From the NCBI RefSeq assembly GCF_000812465.1, contig NZ_JWMA01000034.1, forward strand, positions 81,124 through 145,123: a stretch of 64,000 nt of DNA, written 5' to 3'. The position numbers and the translations under genes were made by a program. This document shows positions 19,137 through 28,063 of this stretch, piece after piece; within the stretch, counting starts at the first letter, position 1; each line of letters opens with the position of its first letter. The stretch comes from Cupriavidus sp. IDO. Lineage in GTDB: Bacteria > Pseudomonadota > Gammaproteobacteria > Burkholderiales > Burkholderiaceae. The notes beneath the pieces are model-generated. The model saw only the letters and a program-made list of their open reading frames with translations, had not been told where the DNA came from and did no database searches.

Positions 19137-19892
19137 CTAGTGCCCTGTTCCGGCGGCAAGCCGGCGCGCACGCCGCCAGCCCAGCACGATCACCAGCACC
19201 AGCGTGAGCGCCGCCAGGCCGAACCACTGGAAGGCGTAGCCATAGTGCCGGTCCGCGCCGAAGTCAGCGGGCGCCCAGTCGCGCGCCAGGCCATCGCCGG
19301 TATCGGTGCGCTGCTCGATGACGAGCGGCTGCAGGGGAAGGCCCAGTTCGGCGGCAAATGCCGCCAGATCCACGTTCTGGCGGATCTTGTTGCCGGCTTC
19401 GGCGCTGGCAGCCTGGCCGAGACTATAGACCTTTGGCACCGCCGTCAGTGCTGTGCCTTCCAGCGTGATCTCGCCATCCGGCGTGGGGAACGGCGCGATG
19501 CGCAAGCGGTCCTCTGCGTCGCGCGGCAGCCAGCCGCGCAACACCAGCACGCCGCGCATGGCGCCGGCATCACCCCGGATCTGCAGCGGCGTCAGCACCA
19601 GGAAGCCGGCACGGGTATCGCTGCCGTTGCCGTGGGGGCGATTATCCAGCAAGACGGTGTGCGCCGTGTCGAATCGCCCTGTCACGCGCACGGCCCGGTC
19701 GGTCACGGCTTGCGACAGCGGCGCGGCGGTCAGCACCACCGGCGGCTGCGCGGCCAGGGCTTCCAGCCGCGCGGCGCGCGCCAGCTTTTCATGTGCGCGG
19801 TTGAGCTGCCAGTTGCCCAGCGCGCAGGTGACGGCTATCACCACCACGGCGGCGGCCGTCGGCAGCGGGCTTAACACGCGCCACGGTTTCAT
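19137..19892 (-). CDS. SURF1-family cytochrome oxidase assembly protein
   Basis: 251 residues with two membrane helices, one at each end (AAAVVVIAVTCALGNWQ and LAALTLVLVIVLGW), and a SURF1 periplasmic domain with the HYGYAFQWFGLA motif near the C-terminus. Involved in heme A delivery to subunit I. Start 19892 is chosen because it puts the first helix at the N-terminus; a longer frame starts at 20222. First gene of the surf1, SCO-like, ctaA, ctaB, sco1 series. Confidence 0.92.
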   Translation of the reverse strand: MKPWRVLSPLPTAAAVVVIAVTCALGNWQLNRAHEKLARAARLEALAAQPPVVLTAAPLSQAVTDRAVRVTGRFDTAHTVLLDNRPHGNGSDTRAGFLVLTPLQIRGDAGAMRGVLVLRGWLPRDAEDRLRIAPFPTPDGEITLEGTALTAVPKVYSLGQAASAEAGNKIRQNVDLAAFAAELGLPLQPLVIEQRTDTGDGLARDWAPADFGADRHYGYAFQWFGLAALTLVLVIVLGWRRARRLAAGTGH

Positions 19893-19994
19893 CACAAGAC
19901 CTCGCCGGGTGCCGACCGAGGCGCGGCGCCGATGCGATAATATGACTTTCCGCCAACGAGACCGCGGCACCAACCGTGGCAACCTCGCCCCGCC

Positions 19995-20204
19995 ATGCGC
20001 ATTGTCATCATCGTTGCCTTCATCCTTATCATCGGCAGCCTGGCCTCCGCCCTGTTCTTCATGATGCGCGACCGCGGCCGCACGCCCAACATGATGCGCT
20101 CGCTGATGTTCCGCGTCGGCTTCTCGATCGCGCTGTTCCTGTTCATCCTGTTTTCGAACTGGATGGGATGGATTCACAGCACCGGCATCCGCATGAATCC
20201 CTGA
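19995..20204 (+). CDS. Small twin-transmembrane protein, DUF2909 family
   Basis: 69 residues, almost all membrane: helix 1 about 3-24, a short charged loop (RDRGRTPN), helix 2 about 38-62. It sits in the cytochrome oxidase cluster but on the opposite strand, between surf1 and ctaE, a position commonly seen for DUF2909. Function unknown; a role in oxidase assembly is only suggested by context. Confidence 0.82.
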   Translation: MRIVIIVAFILIIGSLASALFFMMRDRGRTPNMMRSLMFRVGFSIALFLFILFSNWMGWIHSTGIRMNP

Positions 20205-20210
20205 AGCAGA

Positions 20211-20279
20211 CGGGAACCGCAAAAAACAAGCGCCGCAGGCTGGTCATCCTCCTGCGGCGCTTCTCTTTTGCGGTTCCCG
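20211..20279. terminator. Long two-tier hairpin between DUF2909 gene and ctaE
   Basis: Outer arms CGGGAACCGCAAAA/TTTTGCGGTTCCCG and inner arms GCGCCGCAGG/CCTGCGGCGC form a nested inverted repeat in the convergent gap. Likely a shared terminator. Confidence 0.75.
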
Positions 20280-20324
20280 CCGGCAGGCCATGATGAGGCC
20301 GCCGGCGGGTACAACGGTCGCTGC

Positions 20325-21185
20325 TTACAGCCAGTAGACCACGACGTAGAGGAACAGCCACACCACGTCAACGAAGTGCCAGTACCAGGCCGCGCCTTCG
20401 AAGGCGAAGTGGTGATCGGGGGTGAAGTGGCCCTTCAGCACGCGGATCAGCACCACGGTCAGCATGATCGCGCCCATGGTCACGTGGAAGCCGTGGAAGC
20501 CCGTCAGCAGGAAGAAAGTCGAACCATAAATGCCCGAGGACAGCTTCAGGTTCAGCTCCGAATAGGCGTGCATGTACTCGTACGCCTGGAAGCACATAAA
20601 GATCGCGCCCAGCAGGATGGTCAGCACCAGGCCCTGGATCAGCTGGCTGCGCTTGCCGGCCAGCAGCGCGTGGTGCGCCCAGGTCAGCGTCAGGCCTGAC
20701 ATCAGCAGCAGCGCGGTGTTGATAGTCGGGATCGGCCACGGACCCATGGTCTGGAAGCTTTCCACCACGCCGGCCGGGCCAGTGTTGGGCCATACGGCGG
20801 CAAAGTCGGGCCACAGGATCTTGTTGTTCAGGTCGCCCAGCCACGGCATGGCGATGGTGCGGGCATAGAACAGCGCGCCGAAGAAGGCCGCGAAGAACAT
20901 CACTTCGGAGAAGATGAACCAGCCCATCGACCAGCGGAACGACAGGTCGATGTTCTTGCCGTACATGCCCCCTTCCGATTCGCTGATGGCGTCGCCAAAC
21001 CAGCTCTTGAGCACGAACAGGAACCACACCAGGCCGATGCCGCACAGGTACGGTGCCCAGGCTTGTCCGTTCACCCAGCCGGCGGCGCCGGCGCCGGTCA
21101 TCAGCAGGCCGAAGGCTGCCGTGACCGGGTGACGCGACGGGCCCGGTACGAAGTAGTACGGAGCGTTTGCGCGGTTCGCACTCAT
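20325..21185 (-). CDS. ctaE: Cytochrome c oxidase subunit III
   Basis: 286-residue integral membrane subunit of the aa3 oxidase. Seven-helix family pattern: FSEVMFFAAFFGALF, YGSTFFLLTGFHGFHVTMG and the C-terminal AAWYWHFVDVVWLFLY segment are diagnostic. It is the distal gene of the ctaC-ctaD-ctaG series; 120 bp without a recognisable gene separates it from the DUF2970 gene. Confidence 0.97.
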   Translation of the reverse strand: MSANRANAPYYFVPGPSRHPVTAAFGLLMTGAGAAGWVNGQAWAPYLCGIGLVWFLFVLKSWFGDAISESEGGMYGKNIDLSFRWSMGWFIFSEVMFFAAFFGALFYARTIAMPWLGDLNNKILWPDFAAVWPNTGPAGVVESFQTMGPWPIPTINTALLLMSGLTLTWAHHALLAGKRSQLIQGLVLTILLGAIFMCFQAYEYMHAYSELNLKLSSGIYGSTFFLLTGFHGFHVTMGAIMLTVVLIRVLKGHFTPDHHFAFEGAAWYWHFVDVVWLFLYVVVYWL

Positions 21186-21305
21186 TCTTTTATCTCCAGC
21201 TCAGAGTCTTTGATTCAGTAATCGTTATTGGCGCATCCGGCCACCCGCCCCTCTGGGCCGGCCGGCGGCACTGCTTTTTGCTTTCTGTCTACCCTACCTG
21301 CCCTG

Positions 21306-21530
21306 CTATGCCGCGGCGTTGCCGACCACGGCGCGTACGATGAAGATCAGCACCGTGATGAACACCGCCACGGCAATCAGCCCGGCGATGATCACGTGGA
21401 CCGGATTCAGCCGCGCCATGTCGTTCTCGTGATCCGCGCCTTTGCGCAGTCCGATAAACGACCACAGCACCGCCCGCATGGTCTGCGCAAACGACATCTT
21501 GCGTTTGACCGCGTCCTTCAGCTCATCCAC
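21306..21530 (-). CDS. DUF2970 small membrane protein
   Basis: 74 residues: an amphipathic start (MRAVLWSFIGLRKG) followed by one membrane helix (VHVIIAGLIAVAVFITVLIF). DUF2970 proteins are regularly found between ctaG and ctaE in beta-proteobacteria. Exact function unknown. Confidence 0.85.
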   Translation of the reverse strand: MDELKDAVKRKMSFAQTMRAVLWSFIGLRKGADHENDMARLNPVHVIIAGLIAVAVFITVLIFIVRAVVGNAAA

Positions 21531-21576
21531 GGCACGTCCTCCAGACTGCTTTCAACCTGCACGAACCGCCGCTGCC

Positions 21577-22197
21577 TCAGATCCCCTTGCCCGCCGGCGC
21601 CGGTTCGGCCTCCAGCTGGCCCTGCGGCGCCTGCGCCACCGGGGTGCCCACCTCGAAGAAGGTGTACGACAGCGTAATGCTCTTTACATCCTTGGGCAGC
21701 GCCGGATCGATCACGAACACCACCGGCATCTCCCGCGCTTCCTTCGCCTTGAGCGTCTGCTGCTTGAAGCAGAAGCACTCCAGCTTCTTGAAATACTCGG
21801 TCGCCTGCTTGGGCGCGTAGCTCGGGATGGCTTGCGCGGAGATATCGCGCGACTGTCCGTTGGCCACTTCGTAGACGATCGTCGTCATCTCGCCCGGATG
21901 CACTTCCATGCTGTTCTTCACCGGCCGGAAGGCGAAGGGCCCGCGCGCGTTCGAATCGAACTCCACCGTAATGGTGCGGCTCTTGTCGACCTGCGTGTTC
22001 TTCACCGAACCGCCGTACAGGTCGCGCGTCGTCACCACGTTCAGGCCGGTGATGTCGCAGATCTTCTTGTACAGCGGCACCAGCGCGTAGCCGAAGCCGA
22101 ACATCAGCGTCACGATCACGATCAGCCGCAGCATCATGCCGCGGTTGAATCGCCGCTCGGCTTCCCGACTTGCCTGGTCCTGCTGGTCGACGCTCAT
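21577..22197 (-). CDS. ctaG: Cytochrome c oxidase assembly protein CtaG/Cox11
   Basis: 206-residue copper chaperone for the CuB site of subunit I. One N-terminal membrane helix (LRLIVIVTLMFGFGYALVPLY), then a periplasmic immunoglobulin-like domain with the copper motif CFCFKQQ (CxC). Located between ctaD and ctaE, as usual. Start 22197 is the first ATG and gives a normal N-terminal tail. Confidence 0.95.
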   Translation of the reverse strand: MSVDQQDQASREAERRFNRGMMLRLIVIVTLMFGFGYALVPLYKKICDITGLNVVTTRDLYGGSVKNTQVDKSRTITVEFDSNARGPFAFRPVKNSMEVHPGEMTTIVYEVANGQSRDISAQAIPSYAPKQATEYFKKLECFCFKQQTLKAKEAREMPVVFVIDPALPKDVKSITLSYTFFEVGTPVAQAPQGQLEAEPAPAGKGI

Positions 22198-22214
22198 CTC
22201 ACTACCCTGCAGCT

Positions 22215-22349
22215 TCAGCCAAGGAACACCATCTTGGCGAAGAACCCCAAAAAGAAAACCACCACGATGGAAAACAGGATCAGGCCAAGGCGCCGGTTGG
22301 CGGCTTTCTGGTCCCGTTGCGATGGGTTTTTGTCTGGAGACTGCGTCAT
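22215..22349 (-). CDS. Cytochrome oxidase small assembly protein
   Basis: 44-residue single-helix protein, read directly from the sequence: a polar start (MTQSPDKNPSQRDQKAANRR), one membrane helix LGLILFSIVVVFFLGFF, and a short tail. It matches the very small assembly proteins found between ctaD and ctaG in beta-proteobacteria. The stop lies 17 bp before ctaG. Confidence 0.82.
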   Translation of the reverse strand: MTQSPDKNPSQRDQKAANRRLGLILFSIVVVFFLGFFAKMVFLG

Positions 22350-22372
22350 TGCTGCTACTGCCTTCATCTGCC

Positions 22373-22407
22373 GGCCCGGGAGGCGGACCTGGTCCGCCTC
22401 CCGGGCC
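22373..22407. repeat. Perfect inverted repeat after ctaD
   Basis: GGCCCGGGAGGCGGACC and its exact complement are separated by one base, so the RNA would form a stem of about 15 bp with a 5-nt loop. No T-run follows. It lies between the ctaD stop and the small assembly gene and may act as an mRNA stabiliser or partial terminator. Confidence 0.75.
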
Positions 22408-22425
22408 TTGTTGCGTGACTACCGC

Positions 22426-24033
22426 TTAACGGACTTGCGGCGGCACTTCAAAGGTGTGGAACGGCGCCGGCGACGGCACGGTCCACTCCAGGCCCTCGGC
22501 GCCTTCCCAGGGCTTGTCTCCGGCCGGCTGGCCGCCACGATAGGACGGGAGCACCACGAAGAAGAAGAAATACACCTGCATCAGGCCGAAGCCCAGTGCC
22601 CCGATGGATGCGATCGCGTTGAAGTCCGCGAACTGGGTCGGGTAGTCGGCATAGCGACGCGGCATGCCGGCCAGACCCAGGAAGTGCATCGGGAAGAAAG
22701 TGACATTGAAGAAGATGATCGAGCCCCAGAAGTGGATCTGGCCGCGGGTTTCGTTGTACATGAAACCGCTCCACTTCGGACCCCAGTAGTAGAAGCCCGC
22801 GAACAGCGCGAACAGCGAGCCGGCCACCAGCACATAGTGGAAGTGCGCCACGATGAAGTAGGTGTCCTGCAGCTGGATGTCGATCGGGGCCACGGCCGGC
22901 ATCAGGCCGGTGAAGCCGCCGATGGTGAACACGAAGATGAAGCCGATCGAGAACAGCATCGGGGTCTCGAAGGTCATCGAGCCCTTCCACATGGTGGCGA
23001 TCCAGTTGAATATCTTCACGGCCGTCGGCACCGCGATCAGCATGGTCGCGTACATGAAGAACAGCTGGCCGGTCACCGGCATGCCGGTCGTGAACATGTG
23101 GTGGGCCCACACGATGAACGACAGGATGGCGATCGAGGCGGTGGCGTACACCATCGAGCTGTAGCCGAACAGGCGCTTGCGGGCAAACGCCGGCACCACC
23201 TGCGAGACGATCCCGAAAGCCGGCAGGATCATGATGTACACCTCGGGGTGGCCGAAGAACCAGAAGATGTGCTGGTACATCACCGGGTCACCACCGCCCG
23301 CGGCCGAGAAGAAGCTCGTGCCGAAGTGGCGGTCGGTCAGCACCATGGTGATGGCGCCGGCCAGCACGGGCATCACGGCGATCAGCAGGTAGGCGGTGAT
23401 CAGCCAGGTCCAGCAGAACATCGGCATCTTCATCAGCGTCATGCCGGGGGCGCGCATGTTGAGGATGGTCACGATGATGTTGATCGAGCCCATGATCGAC
23501 GACGCGCCCATGATGTGCATCGCGAAGATGGCCATGTCCATGCCCGGGCCCATCTGCACCGACAGCGGCGCGTACAGGGTCCAGCCGGCGGCGGTGGCGC
23601 CGCCCGGGGCGAAGAACGAGCCGGCCAGCAGCAGGGCCGCGGGCGGCAACAGCCAGAAGCTGAAGTTGTTCATGCGGGCGAAGGCCATGTCGGACGCGCC
23701 GACCTGCAGCGGGATCATCCAGTTGGCGAAGCCCACGAAGGCCGGCATGATCGCGCCGAACACCATCACCAGACCATGCATGGTGGTGAACTGGTTGAAC
23801 AGCTCGGGGCGGAAGAACTGCAGGCCCGGCTCGAACAGCTCGAGGCGGATCAGCAGCGCCAGCACGCCGCCCGACAGCAGCATGATGAACGAGAACAGCA
23901 GGTACAGCGTACCGATGTCCTTGTGGTTGGTGGCAAACAGCCAGCGGCGCCAGCCATGCGGATGATCGTGGGCGTGATCATCATGCGCGTGGTCGTGCGG
24001 ATGGGCGATCGCGTCCGGGGTAGCAGTACTCAT
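22426..24033 (-). CDS. ctaD: Cytochrome c oxidase subunit I
   Basis: Catalytic heme-copper subunit of aa3 oxidase, 535 residues, twelve membrane helices. Heme and CuB ligands occur in the TTMHGLVMVFGAIMP, FGHPEVYIMILPAFGI, WAHHMFTTGM and VAHFHYVLVAG segments. The N-terminus has a His/Asp-rich run (HPHDHAHDDHAHDHPHGW), possibly metal binding. It lies 38 bp downstream of ctaC. Confidence 0.98.
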   Translation of the reverse strand: MSTATPDAIAHPHDHAHDDHAHDHPHGWRRWLFATNHKDIGTLYLLFSFIMLLSGGVLALLIRLELFEPGLQFFRPELFNQFTTMHGLVMVFGAIMPAFVGFANWMIPLQVGASDMAFARMNNFSFWLLPPAALLLAGSFFAPGGATAAGWTLYAPLSVQMGPGMDMAIFAMHIMGASSIMGSINIIVTILNMRAPGMTLMKMPMFCWTWLITAYLLIAVMPVLAGAITMVLTDRHFGTSFFSAAGGGDPVMYQHIFWFFGHPEVYIMILPAFGIVSQVVPAFARKRLFGYSSMVYATASIAILSFIVWAHHMFTTGMPVTGQLFFMYATMLIAVPTAVKIFNWIATMWKGSMTFETPMLFSIGFIFVFTIGGFTGLMPAVAPIDIQLQDTYFIVAHFHYVLVAGSLFALFAGFYYWGPKWSGFMYNETRGQIHFWGSIIFFNVTFFPMHFLGLAGMPRRYADYPTQFADFNAIASIGALGFGLMQVYFFFFVVLPSYRGGQPAGDKPWEGAEGLEWTVPSPAPFHTFEVPPQVR

Positions 24034-24071
24034 CGCAAATGCTCCTCTAATCCTGTTCTTTCTTCAGCGAG

Positions 24072-25337
24072 TCAGCCTGCAACGCGGCTGTCCGCGAGGC
24101 TGGCCTGCTTGTCTGCTGTCTTGTCGGCGGGCGTGGCCTGCGCCTTCGGGGCGGCATCGCCGCCGGCGCCGCCGCCCTCCGGGAACTTGCCCGCGCGGGC
24201 ATTCACGAAATCGCTCGGCTGGATCACTTCGCCGGTCTTGTTACCCCAGCTGTTGCGGGTGTAGGTCATGACCGATGCGAGCTCGGTGTCGGACAGATGC
24301 TTCCAGATCGGCATCGCGTTCTTGCCTTCCAGCAGGATGTGCATCTGGCCGGCCTTCGGGCCGTTCACGATCTTGGAGCCGTCCAGCGCCGGGAAGGCGC
24401 CGCCGCCCTTGCCGTTCGGCTGGTGGCAGACCGCGCAGTTGGTGGCATAGACCTTCTCGCCGCGGACCTTCATTTCGTCCAGGGTCCAGGTCTTGTTGGG
24501 GTCGTCGGCCTTGGCGGCCAGTTCCTTCTTCTTGCCGTCCACCCACTTGGTGTAGTCGGCGTCGGACACCACGCGCACCACGATCGGCATGAAGGCGTGT
24601 TCCTTGCCGCACAGCTCGGCGCACTGGCCGCGGTACACGCCGATCTTCTCGGCCTTGAACCAGGTGTCGCGCACGAAGCCGGGGATCGCATCCTGCTTGA
24701 CGCCGAAGGCCGGGATCATCCAGGCGTGGATCACGTCATTGGCGGTGGTGACGATGCGGACCTTCTTGTTGACGGGCACCACCAGTTCGTTGTCCACCTC
24801 CATCAGGTAGGTGTTCGACTTGGGCTGCTCGTTGTTGATCTGCTCGCGCGGCGTGGTCAGGGTCGACACGAAGGAAATGCCTTCGCCCTCGCCCTTCAGG
24901 TAGTCATACCCCCACTTCCACTGGTAGCCGGTGGCCTTGATGGTGATGTCGGAGTTGGTGGTGTCCTTCATGGCCACCACGGTCTTGGTGGCCGGCAGGG
25001 CCATGGCGATCACGATCAGGAACGGGACGATGGTCCAGATCACTTCGACCGTGATGCTTTCGTGGAAGGAGGCAGGCTTGGCACCCTTGGCCTTGCGGTG
25101 CGTGAACACGGAATAGAACATCACCCCGAACACGGCAACAAAGATCACCGTGCAGATGATCAGCATCATCCAGTTCAGCCAGTGAATCTGCTCGGCGATC
25201 TTGGTGACCGGCTCGGTCAGGTTGAGCTGCCGTACGGCGGGGCCGCCCGGCATGTCACTGACCGCGGAGGCCGCATGGCTGGCAAGCAGGGACGCGCCCG
25301 CCAGACAAGCTGCGGATGCCTTCTTCCACATTTTCAT
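24072..25337 (-). CDS. ctaC: Cytochrome c oxidase subunit II with fused cytochrome c domain
   Basis: 421 residues (caa3-like): signal peptide, two membrane helices (about 50-110), CuA cupredoxin domain with GQCAELCGKEHAFM ligands, then a C-terminal class I cytochrome c domain with CAVCH heme site and a Met ligand (NAMPIW), and an Ala/Lys-rich tail. The cytochrome domain accepts electrons from soluble cytochromes c. A second ATG two codons in is equally possible. Confidence 0.97.
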   Translation of the reverse strand: MKMWKKASAACLAGASLLASHAASAVSDMPGGPAVRQLNLTEPVTKIAEQIHWLNWMMLIICTVIFVAVFGVMFYSVFTHRKAKGAKPASFHESITVEVIWTIVPFLIVIAMALPATKTVVAMKDTTNSDITIKATGYQWKWGYDYLKGEGEGISFVSTLTTPREQINNEQPKSNTYLMEVDNELVVPVNKKVRIVTTANDVIHAWMIPAFGVKQDAIPGFVRDTWFKAEKIGVYRGQCAELCGKEHAFMPIVVRVVSDADYTKWVDGKKKELAAKADDPNKTWTLDEMKVRGEKVYATNCAVCHQPNGKGGGAFPALDGSKIVNGPKAGQMHILLEGKNAMPIWKHLSDTELASVMTYTRNSWGNKTGEVIQPSDFVNARAGKFPEGGGAGGDAAPKAQATPADKTADKQASLADSRVAG

Positions 25338-25395
25338 TTGTTATCTACCCAATTTACAGATTCAGATCTGTCCCCGCCTCCGCCCCCGCCACCTC

Positions 25396-25905
25396 TCAGA
25401 GGCGGCGCAGGACCGCTGCGAGCTCCTGCGCGAACTTGCGCCGCCTGTACGGGTCCACGTAACACCCCACCTGCACAGCGCGCTTGCCCGACCGCAGAGT
25501 CACCAGCGCCCGGACCGATTCACCCAGCTCGACCCGCACCCAGTGCGGGTTGAATTCCTGGCGCGTCACCCGCGTGCCGCTGGCTGTCTCCACGACCAGC
25601 ATGCCGTCGGTAATACTGACGCGCTCATAGTCCGTCGCATGCCGCGCATACACAAGCAGAGCAATCCCCAGCCCGAGCAGGTCCAGGCCGGCGAAAGGCA
25701 GCACGAGCCAGGACCCCTGCCACGCGAAAAACAACGCGATGACAAGCGAGACAGTGAAGATCGAGAGGTAAAACCAGCCGACCTGGCGTGGAGAAAGCGA
25801 GCAATTCCGCTTCATCAGCCAGTCGGTGGGCGCGGGGGGAGGTCCGTCGAGATTTCCGCCGGAGTCACCACTTGCCGTCTGGAATGCGATACCCAAGTCT
25901 TGCAT
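25396..25905 (-). CDS. DUF2244-family membrane protein
   Basis: 169 residues. Two adjacent membrane helices (VGWFYLSIFTVSLVIALFFAW and LPFAGLDLLGLGIALLVYA) are followed by a beta-rich domain, the DUF2244 pattern often found next to ctaC. ATG 25905 is chosen over 26010 because the extra upstream residues look non-conserved. It is the first gene before ctaC (58 bp apart), so it is probably part of the oxidase operon. Function not established. Confidence 0.85.
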   Translation of the reverse strand: MQDLGIAFQTASGDSGGNLDGPPPAPTDWLMKRNCSLSPRQVGWFYLSIFTVSLVIALFFAWQGSWLVLPFAGLDLLGLGIALLVYARHATDYERVSITDGMLVVETASGTRVTRQEFNPHWVRVELGESVRALVTLRSGKRAVQVGCYVDPYRRRKFAQELAAVLRRL

Positions 25906-26185
25906 CGCCAACCACTCTGCATCGGATGCACGCCCGGGACGATTGCGCCGAGGGTGCACTTGCGAGTGCAAATTCCAGGGCGTTCTTGTGCCAGGGGACC
26001 ACTGCGACAAACTGGCGCATTATAGGGCGCTTCCCATACTCGGACAAGGCCACTACTTGACCACAAGGCTTGCGTGCCCCAAGGTTTTATGCATTGGCAC
26101 AACAACTGATATCGCCTTCCAGGCCGCGCCAGCACTGCGTTGGCGGGAAATTCCGCTCAACGCAAGGTTAACTCTGTTTTAACCG
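25906..26185. other. 280-bp gap between bioC and the cox operon
   Basis: Divides the 3' end of bioC (minus) from the DUF2244-ctaC operon (minus). It should hold the cox promoter, but no clear -35/-10 pair or operator could be picked out by eye. No supported ORF. Confidence 0.4.
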
Positions 26186-27124
26186 TCAGCCACGCGGCCG
26201 CGCCCTGCCGATCTTGTCCAGCGGCACCACCGCCCGGCCCAGTTCGTCGACCGCCTGGCCGCCGCGCGGCGGCAGTTTCCAGGCATGCCCGTAGACAATC
26301 TCGAAGGTCAGCGGGATCACACCCTCAGCGTTGCGCTGTCTCGCCAGCGCCGCCAGCAGCGCCTGGTACCAGCGGCGGCCACGCAGCCCGCCCGGGCCGG
26401 CCGTCCTGAGTCCGCCGAAGGCCTGCACTTCCCGCAGCAGCGTCTCGGGCGATTCGTAGGTGACCGTCAGGGTTTCCATGTCCATCACCGGCGTGGACCA
26501 GCCGCTGTGCACGAGCATGTCGCCGATATCGTGCATGTCGACAAATCGCAACGTATGAGGCGCGTTGTCGACTTCCGCGAACGCCGCGCGGAGCTCCTTC
26601 AGCGTATCGGGCCCGAACAGCGAGAACAGCACCAGCCCTTCGTCGCGCGTGACCCGGTGCCATTCCGGAAAGACGCGATGCGGCTCGGGAAACCAGTGCA
26701 GCGCCAGGTTGGACCACAACAGGTCGAAGCTCGCGGCACTAAAAGGCAATGTGGCAAGATCGCCCTGGACCAGGTCGAACAGCGGCCGCTTGCCGAGCAT
26801 GCGGCCGATCCAGCCGGGGCGGCGCTGCGGATCGCGCTGTCCGGCCTCGCTCAGCATCGCCCCCGAAACGTCGAGCCCCGCGATCTGCGCATCCGGAAAG
26901 CGGGCGCGCAGTGCGGCCAGGCCCTGGCCATGCCCGCAGCCGATATCGAGCGCGCGCTGCGGCGCCAGGCGGATCACTTCCATGCGTTCCTGCATGCGTT
27001 GCCCGATCTCGCCCAGCAGGAAATCGAGCTTGCCGAAGCTGGCGCTGCGCCGGTCAAAGGCAAGCCGGGTCAGCCGCGTGGGCGGCAGGAAGGCATCGGG
27101 AGAATCGGCAGCATGCAGGGACAC
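26186..27124 (-). CDS. bioC: Malonyl-[acyl-carrier protein] O-methyltransferase BioC
   Basis: SAM-dependent methyltransferase that caps malonyl-ACP at the start of biotin synthesis. About 312 residues. Motif I is ALDIGCGHGQGLAAL and the motif near LLWSNLALHWFPEP is typical of BioC. Start is uncertain: GTG 27124 gives a protein beginning just before DAFLPPTRLTRLAFDRR, which resembles the family start. Much longer upstream frames run antisense over comF. It diverges from comF; other bio genes are not in the window. Confidence 0.85.
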   Translation of the reverse strand: MSLHAADSPDAFLPPTRLTRLAFDRRSASFGKLDFLLGEIGQRMQERMEVIRLAPQRALDIGCGHGQGLAALRARFPDAQIAGLDVSGAMLSEAGQRDPQRRPGWIGRMLGKRPLFDLVQGDLATLPFSAASFDLLWSNLALHWFPEPHRVFPEWHRVTRDEGLVLFSLFGPDTLKELRAAFAEVDNAPHTLRFVDMHDIGDMLVHSGWSTPVMDMETLTVTYESPETLLREVQAFGGLRTAGPGGLRGRRWYQALLAALARQRNAEGVIPLTFEIVYGHAWKLPPRGGQAVDELGRAVVPLDKIGRARPRG

Positions 27125-27155
27125 GGACGGGAAAGCCAGCAAAAGGACAAAGAAG

Positions 27156-27173
27156 CGGCCGGAGATCCGGCCG
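27156..27173. repeat. Inverted repeat between bioC and comF
   Basis: CGGCCGGA-GA-TCCGGCCG in the 48-bp divergent gap, covering the comF ribosome site. Possible operator or 5' hairpin; function unknown. Confidence 0.4.
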
Positions 27174-27967
27174 TGCGAGGCAGCCGCCGATGGCGCATTG
27201 CGGCTGGACGGCAAGTATACGCGCGCCTCGCGGAACTCGTCGGACCGGCCTTCGGCGCACACCGTGGCCACGTGCTTCCGGGTGCCTTGTGCGCCCTGCT
27301 GCCGTGCCAGTGCACGCTGTGCGGCGCCGTGCAGGACGACGTAGTCTGCCGGCAGTGTGCCGGCGACCTGCTGCGCCCGGTTTCCCGCTGTCCGGTCTGC
27401 GCGCTGGCCCGCAAGCGCAACCAGCCTTGTGCGGCATGTGCGACCGGCCAGCCCGCCTTTGATCATGCCTGCACCCTTGGCGACTACGCGCCGCCGCAGG
27501 ATGGGCTGGTCCTCGCGCTGAAGTTCGGCAACGTGCTGCCGCTGGCAGGCTGGCTCGCCGCGGCGCTGGCCGCGCGTCTGCCCGCCGCGTGGGCCGCTGC
27601 GCACCTGCGGCCGCCCGACCTGCTCGCACCGGTGCCGCTGTCCCCGCAACGGCTGGCGGAGCGCGGCTTCAACCAGGCATGGGAGATCGCCCGGCCGCTC
27701 GCACGCGCGCTCGGGCTGCCGAGCGATCCTGTCCTGCTGCGACGCCGGCGCGACACCGCGACCCAACACACGCTGGACCTCGCATCGCGCCAGGTGAACC
27801 TGCGCGATGCATTCCGCCTGAGCCGGCCGCGTTCCCTCGCAGGCCGCCATGTTGCGCTGGTGGATGATGTGATGACTTCGGGCGCCACCCTGGACGAAGC
27901 CGCGCGCATGCTCAAGGCGCACGGCGCGGCCCGGGTGAGCGTTATCGTCGCACTGCGCACACCATGA
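27173..27967 (+). CDS. comF: ComF-family phosphoribosyltransferase-like protein
   Basis: 264 residues. An N-terminal zinc-ribbon-like cysteine set (CTLCG, CRQC, CPVC, CAAC, about 40-90) is followed by a type I phosphoribosyltransferase domain with the PRPP loop VALVDDVMTSGATLDEA (about 225-241). Associated with DNA uptake in competent species. GTG 27173 is preferred because GGAGA lies 8 nt upstream; ATG 27113 and GTG 27272 are alternatives. Confidence 0.88.
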   Translation: MRGSRRWRIAAGRQVYARLAELVGPAFGAHRGHVLPGALCALLPCQCTLCGAVQDDVVCRQCAGDLLRPVSRCPVCALARKRNQPCAACATGQPAFDHACTLGDYAPPQDGLVLALKFGNVLPLAGWLAAALAARLPAAWAAAHLRPPDLLAPVPLSPQRLAERGFNQAWEIARPLARALGLPSDPVLLRRRRDTATQHTLDLASRQVNLRDAFRLSRPRSLAGRHVALVDDVMTSGATLDEAARMLKAHGAARVSVIVALRTP

Positions 27968-28063
27968 AGCCGATGGCCGGGTGACAGCCCGCCATGCGCG
28001 CGGTAAGCTGCGCACCGATTTTCACGCAGGGTGCCCCCTGCTCCAGCCAAGGAAGCCCGCACC

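Noticed and set aside
19131..19155. TAGTGCCCTGTTCC at the surf1 stop, resembling the end of the 164-bp element
   Set aside because: The match is broken by an indel and the bases are surf1 codons. Coincidence is more likely.
21442..24264. 940-residue plus-strand open frame
   Set aside because: Antisense to ctaG and ctaD, low-complexity His/Arg/Gly composition typical of GC-rich shadow frames, no domain.
26186..28015. 609-residue version of BioC
   Set aside because: The N-terminal half lies antisense to comF, which has clear phosphoribosyltransferase motifs. The methyltransferase starts near 27124.
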